The position numbers and the translations under genes were made by a program. The notes beneath the pieces are model-generated. The model did not search any database. It was given only the letters and a program-made list of their open reading frames with translations, and had not been told where the DNA came from. From Acinetobacter sp. WCHA55 (GTDB lineage Bacteria; Pseudomonadota; Gammaproteobacteria; Pseudomonadales; Moraxellaceae), in the NCBI RefSeq assembly GCF_002165305.2, contig NZ_CP032286.1:2108001-2172000 (forward strand): a stretch of DNA of 64,000 nucleotides. The letters run 5' to 3'. Position 1 is the first letter of the stretch; each line of letters starts with the position of its first letter. This document shows, piece after piece, positions 17,436 to 26,631 of this stretch.

Positions 17436-18656
17436 CTAAAGTTCTTTATGGTCTATCTGATCAATCTTACTTGAATTTTCAGATGCTTGCTGAGCTTTTA
17501 CCGCTTGATTTTTTAGTTCAATATCAACATCGACTTCATCGGTTTCAATCGTAATTGAACCCGCAGATGAATCTTGCACAACATAAGTAGATGTACCATA
17601 CATTGGACTATTTTCATAAAACTCACGTGCATGTCGTAATAAGACTACAATCACAGCAGCTACAGGCAATGCAATTAACATCCCTAAAATGCCACCCAAT
17701 TGTGCGCCAGCCAATACTGCAAATACTACAGCAACTGGAGACAAACCAATTTTATCGCCCAACAAGAACGGTTGTAGAATATAGCCTTCCACTGCCTGAC
17801 CAATCATAAAGACCACACCAACCAAAAGTAATTGCATCCAATCAATTCCAAACTGGAATAAACTTGCAATCACTGCGGCAATAATCCCGACTGCAAAACC
17901 TAAGTAAGGAATGATACTGCACAGCCCAGCCACCATCCCAATAATCAAACCTACTTCAAGTCCAATTAACTGTAAGCCCACTGCATAGACCACGCCCAAG
18001 AGCACCATGACCAAGAACTGACCTTTGACAAAAGCACCAAGTACACTATGACATTCTTTAACAATGACTAAGGTCTGTTCTTCATATCGCCGTGGAATAA
18101 GACGACGAAAACTGTCCAGCATGCGATCCCAATCTAATAAAAAATAGAATGCAATAATTGGGATCAGAACCACCGTACCGCCAATCTGAATGAAGTTCAG
18201 TCCAGACTGAGCCAATTTGGCAATCATAGCCTGAATACTGTCTGCACTATAATTAGTCTGTACATATTCCATAATCGCAGCTGAAATCTGGTCAACATCC
18301 AATTCCATTGGGACCAAATTAAAACTATCAGATAACCAAGGCAGGAATTTATAATTTGCCCAATGTATACCTGAAGGAATACTGTTCTTTGCATACATGA
18401 GCTGTTCCCACACCAGTGGAACCAAATACCAAAATGCCAATGTAATGACAACGCCAATACCGATAAAAACAGCACTAATAGATAACCAACGTGGCAAACC
18501 AATTTTATGTAGTTTATCGACCAGTGGACTGAATAGATAAGCAACTAAAAATGCACCAATAAAAGGTAAAACAACAGGCTTGAGTAGATACAACACCCAG
18601 AGTATGAGCGCGATTCCTGCCAAAATAAAAATACGTTTAAGTGTACGATCTTGCAT
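17436..18656 (-). CDS. perM: AI-2E family transporter / PerM-like permease
   Basis: The 406-residue membrane protein has about eight hydrophobic segments from residue 8 to about 345. Family landmarks include the N-terminal LKPVVLPFIGAFLVAYLFSPLVD region, FYFLLDWDRM at about 170, and the C-terminal PFLLGDKIGLSPVAVVFAVLAGAQLGGILG region at about 298-327. A long acidic, hydrophilic tail (about 350-406) is cytoplasmic. Members are permeases or antiporters of uncertain substrate. The AI-2E name comes from a relative linked with autoinducer export. The gene is divergent from purM and upstream of hda. Confidence 0.88.
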   Translation of the reverse strand: MQDRTLKRIFILAGIALILWVLYLLKPVVLPFIGAFLVAYLFSPLVDKLHKIGLPRWLSISAVFIGIGVVITLAFWYLVPLVWEQLMYAKNSIPSGIHWANYKFLPWLSDSFNLVPMELDVDQISAAIMEYVQTNYSADSIQAMIAKLAQSGLNFIQIGGTVVLIPIIAFYFLLDWDRMLDSFRRLIPRRYEEQTLVIVKECHSVLGAFVKGQFLVMVLLGVVYAVGLQLIGLEVGLIIGMVAGLCSIIPYLGFAVGIIAAVIASLFQFGIDWMQLLLVGVVFMIGQAVEGYILQPFLLGDKIGLSPVAVVFAVLAGAQLGGILGMLIALPVAAVIVVLLRHAREFYENSPMYGTSTYVVQDSSAGSITIETDEVDVDIELKNQAVKAQQASENSSKIDQIDHKEL

Positions 18657-18756
18657 GCAATCTCGCCTTTGTCAGATTTAATCGTTATTGAGAAAAATAT
18701 TTTAGTAAAGATAACATTTTAGCGCAGAAATAACATATGTGTTTCGTATATTCAGG

Positions 18757-18762
18757 TATAAT
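18757..18762 (+). promoter_or_regulatory. purM -10 element
   Basis: TATAAT sits 27 bp upstream of the purM ATG. A small CCGC/GCGG hairpin and a GGAG ribosome binding site follow. No good -35 hexamer is visible 17 bp upstream, so the promoter may depend on an activator or on an extended -10. A PurR-type operator was not identified. Confidence 0.5.
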
Positions 18763-18788
18763 CGCCCCGCGAATGCGGAGACTTCATT

Positions 18789-19859
18789 ATGAGCAACTCA
18801 ACTTCTACCCCAAACACTGGTTTAAGCTACAAAGATGCAGGTGTCGACATTGAAGCGGGCGACGCGTTAGTCGATCGTATCAAATCTGTCGCGAAGCGTA
18901 CTACTCGTCCTGAAGTAATGGGCGGATTAGGTGGCTTCGGTGCACTTTGTAAAATCCCTAAAGGTTATGAAGAACCTGTTCTCGTATCTGGCACAGACGG
19001 TGTTGGTACAAAATTACGTTTAGCATTGAACTTAAACCGTCATGACACAATTGGTCAAGACTTGGTTGCAATGTGTGTAAACGATCTTCTTGTATGTGGC
19101 GCTGAGCCATTATTCTTCCTTGACTACTATGCAACTGGCCATCTTAATGTAGATGTTGCTGCAAACGTAGTTACGGGTATTGGCACAGGCTGTGAACTTG
19201 CTGGTTGTGCACTGGTTGGTGGTGAAACTGCCGAAATGCCTGGCATGTATGAAGGCGAAGATTACGACTTGGCAGGTTTCTGTGTAGGCGTAGTTGAGCA
19301 AAGCAAAATTATTGATGGCTCTAAAGTCAAAGCGGGTGACGTTTTAATTGGTGTTGCATCGAGCGGTGCTCACTCAAACGGTTACTCTCTACTTCGTAAA
19401 ATTTTAGACGTGAAGAACGTTGACTTGACGCAAATCGTTGATGGCCGCCCACTTGCTGATGTTGCAATGGAACCAACACGAATTTACGTGAAGCCTATTC
19501 TTCAACTTTTAAAAGAAATTGATGTACACGCAATGGCGCACATTACTGGTGGTGGTTTACCAGGTAACTTACCACGCGTATTGCCGAATGGTGCTCAAGC
19601 TGTTGTGAATGAAGCATCTTGGGAATGGCCAGAATTGTTTAAACTTCTTCAACGTGAAGGTGGTGTTGAACAGTTCGAAATGTATCGTACATTCAACTGT
19701 GGCGTAGGCATGGTCTTAGTTGTCGATGCTGCCGATGCTGCCAAAACAGTTGAACTCCTCAATAACCTTGGTGAAAAAGCTTTCACTATGGGACATATCG
19801 CTGACAATGCTGAGTCAGTTGAAGGCGCAGACGAAAAAATCCGCGTGATATTCGCTTAA
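18789..19859 (+). CDS. purM: Phosphoribosylformylglycinamidine cyclo-ligase (AIR synthetase)
   Basis: The 356-residue product matches PurM along its length. It has the N-terminal [20 protein letters not shown] region, the GTDGVGTKL nucleotide-binding segment (about 67-75), and the [16 protein letters not shown] motif (about 253-268). The enzyme makes AIR from FGAM with ATP, the fifth step of de novo purine synthesis. purN follows after 5 bp, so the two form an operon. Confidence 0.97.
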   Translation: MSNSTSTPNTGLSYKDAGVDIEAGDALVDRIKSVAKRTTRPEVMGGLGGFGALCKIPKGYEEPVLVSGTDGVGTKLRLALNLNRHDTIGQDLVAMCVNDLLVCGAEPLFFLDYYATGHLNVDVAANVVTGIGTGCELAGCALVGGETAEMPGMYEGEDYDLAGFCVGVVEQSKIIDGSKVKAGDVLIGVASSGAHSNGYSLLRKILDVKNVDLTQIVDGRPLADVAMEPTRIYVKPILQLLKEIDVHAMAHITGGGLPGNLPRVLPNGAQAVVNEASWEWPELFKLLQREGGVEQFEMYRTFNCGVGMVLVVDAADAAKTVELLNNLGEKAFTMGHIADNAESVEGADEKIRVIFA

Positions 19860-19864
19860 GTCAT

Positions 19865-20494
19865 ATGATTAAAATTGCTGTTTTGGTTTCAGGAAGTGGA
19901 TCAAACCTTCAAGCCTTGATTGATGCCAATCTATCAGGCCAAATTGTGGGTGTGATTTCCAACAAACCTGAAGCCTATGCGCTACAGCGTGCTGAAAATG
20001 CAGGTATTGCAACAGCAGTCTTTGAGCACAAACAGTATCCTCATCGTGAAGCCTTTGATGATGTCATGCATCAACAATTGCTCGATTGGGATGTTGATCT
20101 AGTGGTTCTTGCTGGCTTTATGCGTATTTTAAGTGAGAAATTTGTTAGTGCTTGGGAAGGGAAAATGATTAACATTCACCCTTCTCTTCTACCGCATTAC
20201 AAAGGTATGCATACCCATCAGCGCGTACTAAATACTGGCGATCAACTGCATGGTTGTACCGTACACTATGTGACGGTTGAACTCGACGCAGGTCAAGCTT
20301 TAGCACAAGGTGTACTGAAAGTCAGTTCACATGATTGTGTGAACAGTTTGGCTCAACGTGTACATATGCTTGAGCATATCATCTACCCGCAAGTGGTAGA
20401 GTGGATTTGCATACAAACAATTCAGCATACAGACCAAGGTGTTCTCTACCGCAATACATTGATGCACGAGCCAATTCAGTTTTGCAAATTTTGA
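19865..20494 (+). CDS. purN: Phosphoribosylglycinamide formyltransferase 1
   Basis: The 209-residue product opens with IKIAVLVSGSGSNLQALI. The catalytic set is visible: N103 and H105 in INIHPSLLPHYKG and D141 in VELDAGQ. It transfers a formyl group from 10-formyltetrahydrofolate to GAR. It is coupled to purM five bases upstream. A strong terminator follows directly. Length is normal. Confidence 0.96.
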   Translation: MIKIAVLVSGSGSNLQALIDANLSGQIVGVISNKPEAYALQRAENAGIATAVFEHKQYPHREAFDDVMHQQLLDWDVDLVVLAGFMRILSEKFVSAWEGKMINIHPSLLPHYKGMHTHQRVLNTGDQLHGCTVHYVTVELDAGQALAQGVLKVSSHDCVNSLAQRVHMLEHIIYPQVVEWICIQTIQHTDQGVLYRNTLMHEPIQFCKF

Positions 20495-20525
20495 AAAAAA
20501 ACGCCTCTTTGGAGGCGTTTTTTTT
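20494..20525. terminator. Terminator after purN
   Basis: AAAAAAAACGCCTC (20494-20507) pairs with GAGGCGTTTTTTTT (20512-20525). It ends purMN and can also act for the convergent hydrolase gene. Confidence 0.93.
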
Positions 20526-20545
20526 ATGGTTGCTGAAAGATGCTA

Positions 20546-21346
20546 TTAAACCTTTCCTTGAATTAGCCTCTTAATCAGAATAACCGTTTCCTCTGGTCGC
20601 TCCAAAGGAAACATATGACTCCCCTCAACAATTTGATAAGGAATGCCAAATTTCTTTTTCACTATTTGTGGAAACCCTGGACCAATAAAAGGGCCATTTT
20701 CAGCAATCATTAAATGCATGGGTACTTGTGGTTTGCCCTGAGGTAGCCACCATAAAGACGGATTGGTCCTAAAAATATGAACTTCATCCATTTTTGCAAT
20801 TGTAAGTTCAACACCGCCACGGACACGATCTTCCGTTAAAGCATAGTCAATATAAGCTTGAAAGCAGTCTGGATCAAAGTCCTTATAAAAACCTTTTGGA
20901 CGTAAAAGTTCAGCTGCCTGTTCACGACTTTTCCAATGGTCACGACGCCGTAAAGATAGTGCTGCTGGTGACATGGAATCAACCATTTTCAACTTGAACA
21001 TCTTTGCAAAGTGTAATGCAAACGAGGCTTTGCCCATAATCAAAGGAGGGTCCATCATGATGACTTGTTCAAATAAATCAGGACGCTGTAATGCCGCCTG
21101 AAACGTCAGCACTGATCCTAATGAATGTCCTAAACCAATCACTTTACGTCCCTGCGCCTGACGAACAATACTGTCAATCACTTGCTGAGTTAAGCTTTTC
21201 CAATGGTTATCAATCGGGTAGCTTTTATCTGGACCCAATAATGGGACATAGATCACATCATACTGATCTGACAATAAATCAAATAATTTCTGATAGACCT
21301 TAGAAGGCACGCCATTGGCGTGCGCAAAATGAATTAATGGCTTCAT
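20546..21346 (-). CDS. Alpha/beta hydrolase
   Basis: The 266-residue protein has the alpha/beta-hydrolase fold. It opens with HFAHANG (oxyanion region). The nucleophile elbow GLGHSLGS has S75 as nucleophile. The C-terminal EGSHMFPLERPEE carries the likely catalytic His. The acid residue is less clear (AENGPFIG region). The substrate cannot be told; relatives are esterases or lipases. Its ATG overlaps the sppA stop (ATGA), so it is translationally coupled to sppA. Confidence 0.85.
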   Translation of the reverse strand: MKPLIHFAHANGVPSKVYQKLFDLLSDQYDVIYVPLLGPDKSYPIDNHWKSLTQQVIDSIVRQAQGRKVIGLGHSLGSVLTFQAALQRPDLFEQVIMMDPPLIMGKASFALHFAKMFKLKMVDSMSPAALSLRRRDHWKSREQAAELLRPKGFYKDFDPDCFQAYIDYALTEDRVRGGVELTIAKMDEVHIFRTNPSLWWLPQGKPQVPMHLMIAENGPFIGPGFPQIVKKKFGIPYQIVEGSHMFPLERPEETVILIKRLIQGKV

Positions 21347-22362
21347 TGGAGTTTCGTGGTCTGTTCAGTTTGTATTTGATTTGAAAGTGAGGATGCAAAA
21401 CCTGCCCCCATCGACGCACCTAAACGGCCTAATACAGCGTCTAGTGGGCTATGTACTACAGTATAATCCATTGCCTTATCGGTATTGAGTTCACGTTTTA
21501 AAGTATGTAAATTACCAATACGATCCGCAATACCCAGTTTGACCGCCTGATCCCCTGTCCAGAAAAGACCTGAGAAGAGTGCAGGATCATTCGACTTTAA
21601 CTTTTTACCACGACCTTGTTTTACAGCATTAATAAAATGCTCGTGTACATTATCAAGTACACCTTGAACATGTGCACGCTGCGCAGGGTTAACGGGTTGT
21701 GTCATTGACAATAAAGCTTTGTTTTGACCAGAGGTCATAGTGCGGTCTTCAACACCCAGTTTTTGCATGAGGCCATTCACCCCATAGTTCGGCATAATCA
21801 CACCGATTGAACCCACTAAACTCGATGGATTCACCAAAATTTCATCAGCAGCAGATGCGATATAGTAAGCACCTGATGCACCTGTATCACCAATCACCGC
21901 ATACAATTTTTTATCGCTATGCGCTTTTTTCAAATATTGAATTTCTTGCCAGATTTCATCCGACTGAACCGGAGAGCCACCTGGTGAGTTAATATTGAGC
22001 ACCACCGCTTGGCTTTGTTTATTTTCAAAAGCTTTCTTTAATGATTTAATCGTGTCATCACTGTTTACGCTTTGCTCATCAGCGGCAATGGTACCAACAA
22101 TATCAACTACAGCTATATGTTTAGATGCAGTTGCATCCGTACCACTGGTCGAACAGCTCTTAGTCATGGCAAATAGAATAAATAAAAGATAAGCAAAAGT
22201 TAGACATTTGAAAAAGATACCCCAGCGACGTGCACGACGTTGTTCTTCAACGGAAGCTAAAACTGCTTTCTCTAAAAGTTTCCATTCGTTTCCTGTCGGT
22301 TGTTCATGTACAGGCTGTTGTTTCGGCGTTTCATTTTCTGGTTTTGGTGGCCAATCGGACAT
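21343..22362 (-). CDS. sppA: Signal peptide peptidase SppA, S49 family
   Basis: The 339-residue protein has one N-terminal membrane helix (about 48-66) and a single S49 domain, the short form found in many bacteria. The Ser/Lys dyad can be placed: S163 in GASGAYYIAS, and K215 in TSGQNKALLS, 52 residues later as in short-form relatives. INSPGGSP and VGSIGVIMPNYG are further landmarks. It degrades cleaved signal peptides in the membrane. I start at ATG 22362; a TTG four codons upstream is less likely. The C-terminal stop overlaps the hydrolase start. Confidence 0.92.
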   Translation of the reverse strand: MSDWPPKPENETPKQQPVHEQPTGNEWKLLEKAVLASVEEQRRARRWGIFFKCLTFAYLLFILFAMTKSCSTSGTDATASKHIAVVDIVGTIAADEQSVNSDDTIKSLKKAFENKQSQAVVLNINSPGGSPVQSDEIWQEIQYLKKAHSDKKLYAVIGDTGASGAYYIASAADEILVNPSSLVGSIGVIMPNYGVNGLMQKLGVEDRTMTSGQNKALLSMTQPVNPAQRAHVQGVLDNVHEHFINAVKQGRGKKLKSNDPALFSGLFWTGDQAVKLGIADRIGNLHTLKRELNTDKAMDYTVVHSPLDAVLGRLGASMGAGFASSLSNQIQTEQTTKLQ

Positions 22363-22489
22363 ATAACAATCCAAACTTGAATAAAATTGCCCTCATTATA
22401 TACACTGATTTGTAGAAAACTGTCGAAACAGTTTATTTTAGCCTATAATATTTTATGTTTTTATTCACATACACTATTGACTCTAAAGA

Positions 22490-23479
22490 ATGACTAAAGC
22501 ACAAGAGCAAAACTCGACTTATCGTTTACTGCATTTTGTAAGCAAACAACCTATTAAATTTGCACGTTTTTTTGCTAAAGGTTTAGCAGGCTTAGTCAAT
22601 CTTTTAAAAATCAGTAAAAACAATGATGCTCTCAGGCTCAATTTAAAAATTGCACTGCCTGAGCTGAGTGATGAACGACGCGAAGTGATTGCGAAGCAAG
22701 CAGTACGTAATGAACTGACCACCTATTTTGAGTTTTTTAGTATTTGGGGTTCAAGCAATCAGAAAAATATTGAACGCGTCCAAAAAGTACATGGCGAACA
22801 TTTGCTACATGAGGCACTTAATGCTCAGAAAGGCTTAGTCTTAATTGTACCTCATTTTGGGACTTGGGAAATTATGAATAGTTATGTCGCCCAATTTACT
22901 GAAATGACCATTATGTACAAGCCAGTTAAGGACCCTGGTGCTGACTTATTTGTTCGTGAGGCGCGCAGTCGTGAAGGCGCTCATCTTGTCCCTACCGATG
23001 AATCAGGGGTACGTCAAATTTTTAAGGCACTCAAACAAGGGGGGACGACCGTAATTCTACCCGATCATACCCCAAAACAAGGTGGGGAAATGATTCCTTA
23101 TTTTGGCTTTCCTTTGGCTACAAGTAACTTGAGCGCTAAACTGATTCAAAAAACCAAAGCCAAAGCTTTACTGCTCTATGCTATTCGTAATGACGATGGC
23201 TTTGATATGTACATTGAAGAAATCAACGAAAGTATTTATCAAGGTACAGCCAATGATGGTACCTTCGTCATTCACCAAGCCATTGAGGACTTGGTTCATC
23301 GTTATCCTGAGCATTATCATTGGACCTATAAACGCTTTAAAGCCAACCCCAAACTTCGGACACTGTATAACCTTCCATTTAATGAGGCTGTGATGCGTTT
23401 AGAGCAATTGCGTATGGAACAACAGAATCAGTCGACTGCAACCACTGTCGAGTCTGACGTTGTGTCGTCAGTTCAATAA
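22490..23479 (+). CDS. LpxL/LpxM-like lipid A acyltransferase family protein
   Basis: The 329-residue product belongs to the lysophospholipid/lipid A late acyltransferase family. It has the HX4E-type active-site motif PHFGTWE at about residues 121-127, then VILPDHTPKQGGEMIPYFGFP (about 187-207). The N-terminus has LLHFVSKQPIKFARFFAKGLA, a basic amphipathic membrane-binding region. Such enzymes add secondary acyl chains to lipid A or act on related lipids. Which reaction applies here is not settled. Its last 101 bp overlap the 3' end of comEC on the other strand. Confidence 0.88.
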   Translation: MTKAQEQNSTYRLLHFVSKQPIKFARFFAKGLAGLVNLLKISKNNDALRLNLKIALPELSDERREVIAKQAVRNELTTYFEFFSIWGSSNQKNIERVQKVHGEHLLHEALNAQKGLVLIVPHFGTWEIMNSYVAQFTEMTIMYKPVKDPGADLFVREARSREGAHLVPTDESGVRQIFKALKQGGTTVILPDHTPKQGGEMIPYFGFPLATSNLSAKLIQKTKAKALLLYAIRNDDGFDMYIEEINESIYQGTANDGTFVIHQAIEDLVHRYPEHYHWTYKRFKANPKLRTLYNLPFNEAVMRLEQLRMEQQNQSTATTVESDVVSSVQ

Positions 23480-25847
23480 GCCCTGTAGGCTGCACAATAA
23501 AACCAATACTGCCCTGCTCTACTGTTGTTAAGAGCGGGATGTTTAAAGCTTCCAAACGAGCTTGCGTTACTGTACTTGGATGCCCATAGCGGTTATTGAA
23601 CCCTGCTGAGGCAATTGCTAATTTCGGTTGATAATGTTTTAAAAATGCATAGGCTGAACTATGTCGACTGCCATGATGGCCCAAGATCAATACATCAACT
23701 CTTAAGTTTGGATAATCCTGTAATAATTGATACTCGGTTTGCCACCCTGCATCCCCCATAATCAAAAAATACTGATAAGGCTGTACATCCTTCACCTGTA
23801 TATAGACCACACAAGATAGCTCGTTTTGCTGATAGGGTACTTGTACCAATTGATTGGCTTTCGGTGACAAAATTTTGATTTCGACTTGTTCAGACCAATG
23901 CCAGATCTGACCTTGTTGACAATAGTTAAAGTTTGACCTATTTGCCACATCTAGTTGCTGATTAGAGTAAACCTGATTAATCGACAACTCATTTTTTAAT
24001 GTGGCATAACTGCCACTATGATCTTGATCCAAATGTGTAAGTATCAGCTGATCTAATTGGCTCACACCCTGCTTCGATAAAAATGGCTGAATAATCTGCT
24101 TAGCAACGCTAAACTTCAATTCATCATAAGAGCCACCAACATCAATCATGGCACGCTGTTGCCCATGTTGCATATACACTGCTTGTCCCTGACCGACATC
24201 CAGTACGATCAACTCAAAAGGACGGTTTTGACTACTGAACCCCAACAAAGGAATCAAACCTAGTACGAGCCATGATTTTGGTAGACTCGGTTTAGGCATA
24301 AAAACAATGATTAAGAGCACAATCAGTAAAATGATTTGCCAAGTATTGAGCGCAATCGGGTACAACCTAATCGGTAGTAGTGCATCCAACACATTGAATA
24401 TGCCTAATAAAAATACTAGCACCCAATCTGCCAACTGAAACAAAAGGCTACTCAGCGGTTCAAAAAGATAAAAAGTAAATGCTGCCAAAACCTCTAGTGG
24501 TACAACCAATAAACTAATCAATGGAATAGCCACAAGGTTACTGATCGGGCTCACCCATGAGATTTGCTTGAAGAAAATAATCACCAAAGGCATCAGAGCC
24601 ACAAATATTTTCCACTGTGACTCAACCAAAAGTTTTAGGCTAAAAACGAGTTTTTTCTGCCAAGACTGTGGGTGACTCAAGTCGAGTCGAATCGTGGTTT
24701 GATAAATGCGTAAAAGCACAAAGCATGCACCATAAGACAACCAGAAGGCCGCCGAAAGAATCGAAAAAGGATCAAACAATAAAAGGAGTGATGCACTCAA
24801 TAAGAGTAACGTCAAAGATGAAATTATCTGCCTAAGCCAAATCAACACACTTAAACAGAAACAACTGAGTAAAGTACGAAGTGCAGGAATTTCAAAACCA
24901 ACAAAGGCACAATACAGCAATACGCAGCAACAAAATGGTAGTAACAACGCATAAGGTCGTGGGATTTTGAGAAAAATCTGTGGCCAATAACGATTTAGCA
25001 CCTTTTGCAACAGCCAACACAACATCACGGCAAAGATGAGTACATGCGGTCCTGATATTGCCAAAAAATGACTAATACCAAAACGTTGAAAAAATGCTGT
25101 CGTCTCTTTATCTAAGAAACTCTCATCCCCAGTCAGGAGTGCTAGAATTAGGCCCTTATGACTTAAAGGCTGTATATAAATAAAGTTGCGTATCTTTAAA
25201 CGCTGCTGCTCTATACCTAGCTGGAGTTGCTTGAATACGGCTTGCTGTTTTCTTAAATGGCTGGCATAGCCTAATGCGAAAATCTCAGCCTCAGATAAGG
25301 GTTGTATTTGCTTAAGTTTGAAACCCGACATAAGATTACGCTGCAAATACCACTGCTCAATATCGAATACGCCTTGCACTGCATAACTATGCGCAGGACG
25401 AGTTTCCCCTGTCAGTCGGTAGTATTTCCCAAGTTCTAAGACCGCTTGCTCATCCGAAATCCTTTTTTGAAAACTCAACCATTGCACTGGTTGCTCATGT
25501 CGGTTCAAGACCTGTATTTCTTGCTGAATAGTCTCAGCACCTAGTTGGTTAATTTTTGCGATATAAACAATGACTTCAGCATCTTCAACTTTTGTTTCTT
25601 TGTAGACTAGACGCTGTTGCAAGGCCGATTGTGCATAATAATATCCCGCAGTTAAAAACAGCACGGAACAAATCAGCCCGCGAATAAACTGCAAAATAAA
25701 TGTATGTTTGTGTTGAAAGAGAAAAAGCTGTAAGGGCAAAAGTATGATGACTGAAATCAGCGCTGGATAAAAAAGGTGATTTAGAATGGAAACGGTCTGC
25801 CCCATCAATGCAATTCCTACAATCCAAGCAGCATATAAAAACTTCAT
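23379..25847 (-). CDS. comEC: DNA internalization protein ComEC/Rec2 (ComA of Acinetobacter)
   Basis: The 822-residue protein has several N-terminal membrane helices, an OB-like periplasmic section (about 80-190), the Competence domain with many membrane helices (about 225-540), and a C-terminal metallo-beta-lactamase domain (about 555-800) with THLDQDHSGS and GHHGSRHSS. ComEC forms the inner-membrane channel for single-stranded DNA in natural transformation. The gene is full length and unbroken, which suggests a working uptake channel. It ends inside the convergent acyltransferase gene. Confidence 0.94.
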   Translation of the reverse strand: MKFLYAAWIVGIALMGQTVSILNHLFYPALISVIILLPLQLFLFQHKHTFILQFIRGLICSVLFLTAGYYYAQSALQQRLVYKETKVEDAEVIVYIAKINQLGAETIQQEIQVLNRHEQPVQWLSFQKRISDEQAVLELGKYYRLTGETRPAHSYAVQGVFDIEQWYLQRNLMSGFKLKQIQPLSEAEIFALGYASHLRKQQAVFKQLQLGIEQQRLKIRNFIYIQPLSHKGLILALLTGDESFLDKETTAFFQRFGISHFLAISGPHVLIFAVMLCWLLQKVLNRYWPQIFLKIPRPYALLLPFCCCVLLYCAFVGFEIPALRTLLSCFCLSVLIWLRQIISSLTLLLLSASLLLLFDPFSILSAAFWLSYGACFVLLRIYQTTIRLDLSHPQSWQKKLVFSLKLLVESQWKIFVALMPLVIIFFKQISWVSPISNLVAIPLISLLVVPLEVLAAFTFYLFEPLSSLLFQLADWVLVFLLGIFNVLDALLPIRLYPIALNTWQIILLIVLLIIVFMPKPSLPKSWLVLGLIPLLGFSSQNRPFELIVLDVGQGQAVYMQHGQQRAMIDVGGSYDELKFSVAKQIIQPFLSKQGVSQLDQLILTHLDQDHSGSYATLKNELSINQVYSNQQLDVANRSNFNYCQQGQIWHWSEQVEIKILSPKANQLVQVPYQQNELSCVVYIQVKDVQPYQYFLIMGDAGWQTEYQLLQDYPNLRVDVLILGHHGSRHSSAYAFLKHYQPKLAIASAGFNNRYGHPSTVTQARLEALNIPLLTTVEQGSIGFIVQPTGLIELTTQRQTRQWLQSTDSVVPYAIALNASQPH

Positions 25848-25884
25848 TCTTTTATTCAGTTATTTTTTTATTGGCGCCATAATA

Positions 25885-25904
25885 AAGCCCACCGAAGTGG
25901 GCTT
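25885..25904 (-). terminator. Terminator after lolD
   Basis: AAGCCCAC (25885-25892) pairs with GTGGGCTT (25897-25904) around a CGAA loop. On the minus strand it is followed by TTATT. It separates lolD from comEC. Confidence 0.65.
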
Positions 25905-25947
25905 CAATAGATAGTGGCTTTATCTCATATTTTTATCGGCACTCAGC

Positions 25948-26631
25948 CTATTCATTGACCCAAAGACCATCTTGCATATGCAAAATAGAATCCGCAGACT
26001 GAGCCAGTTGTTCATCATGTGTCACGATCAACATGGCCATGTTGAACTCCTGACGTAAATCCATCAGCAACTCAAAAATTTTACTTGCTGTTTTCCGATC
26101 TAAATTACCTGTCGGTTCATCTGCCATCATTAATGCTGGCTTGGCCACCAATGCACGCGCCAAGGCAACGCGTTGACGTTCCCCACCTGAAAGTTCACCC
26201 GGTTTATGGGTTAAGCGGTGCGTCAACCCAACGCGTTCAAGTAAGTATTCGGCTTGCTTTTGTACGTCTTTAAAGTTGGTACCTTGACGTAACATCAGTG
26301 GCATAGCCACATTTTCTAAAGCCGTAAACTCAGGCAACAGATGATGGAACTGGTAAACAAAACCTAAGTGTTGATTACGTAAATAGCCACGCTCAGCTTC
26401 ATTCAAACTGTCAAAACGACTACCCTGTAAAAATACCTGCCCTGAACTCGGACGGTCTAAACCACCCAATACATGCAACAACGTACTTTTACCCGAACCA
26501 CTCGAACCCACAATCGAGACAAATTCACCTGCTGTGACTTGTAGAGAGAGACCTTTAATCACCTCAACAGTCGACTTACCATCAGTAAAATGCTTTTCAA
26601 TATTTTGTGCTTCTAAAACAATTTTACTCAT
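25948..26631 (-). CDS. lolD: Lipoprotein-releasing ABC transporter ATPase LolD
   Basis: The 227-residue ABC ATPase has Walker A GSSGSGKST, the signature LSGGERQRVALARAL and Walker B LMMADEPTGNLD. LolD powers extraction of outer-membrane lipoproteins (such as Pal) from the inner membrane to LolA. I start at ATG 26631, which overlaps the lolC stop by eight bases (ATGAGTAA). An upstream in-frame extension to 26691 runs within the lolC 3' end and is not needed. Confidence 0.94.
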   Translation of the reverse strand: MSKIVLEAQNIEKHFTDGKSTVEVIKGLSLQVTAGEFVSIVGSSGSGKSTLLHVLGGLDRPSSGQVFLQGSRFDSLNEAERGYLRNQHLGFVYQFHHLLPEFTALENVAMPLMLRQGTNFKDVQKQAEYLLERVGLTHRLTHKPGELSGGERQRVALARALVAKPALMMADEPTGNLDRKTASKIFELLMDLRQEFNMAMLIVTHDEQLAQSADSILHMQDGLWVNE

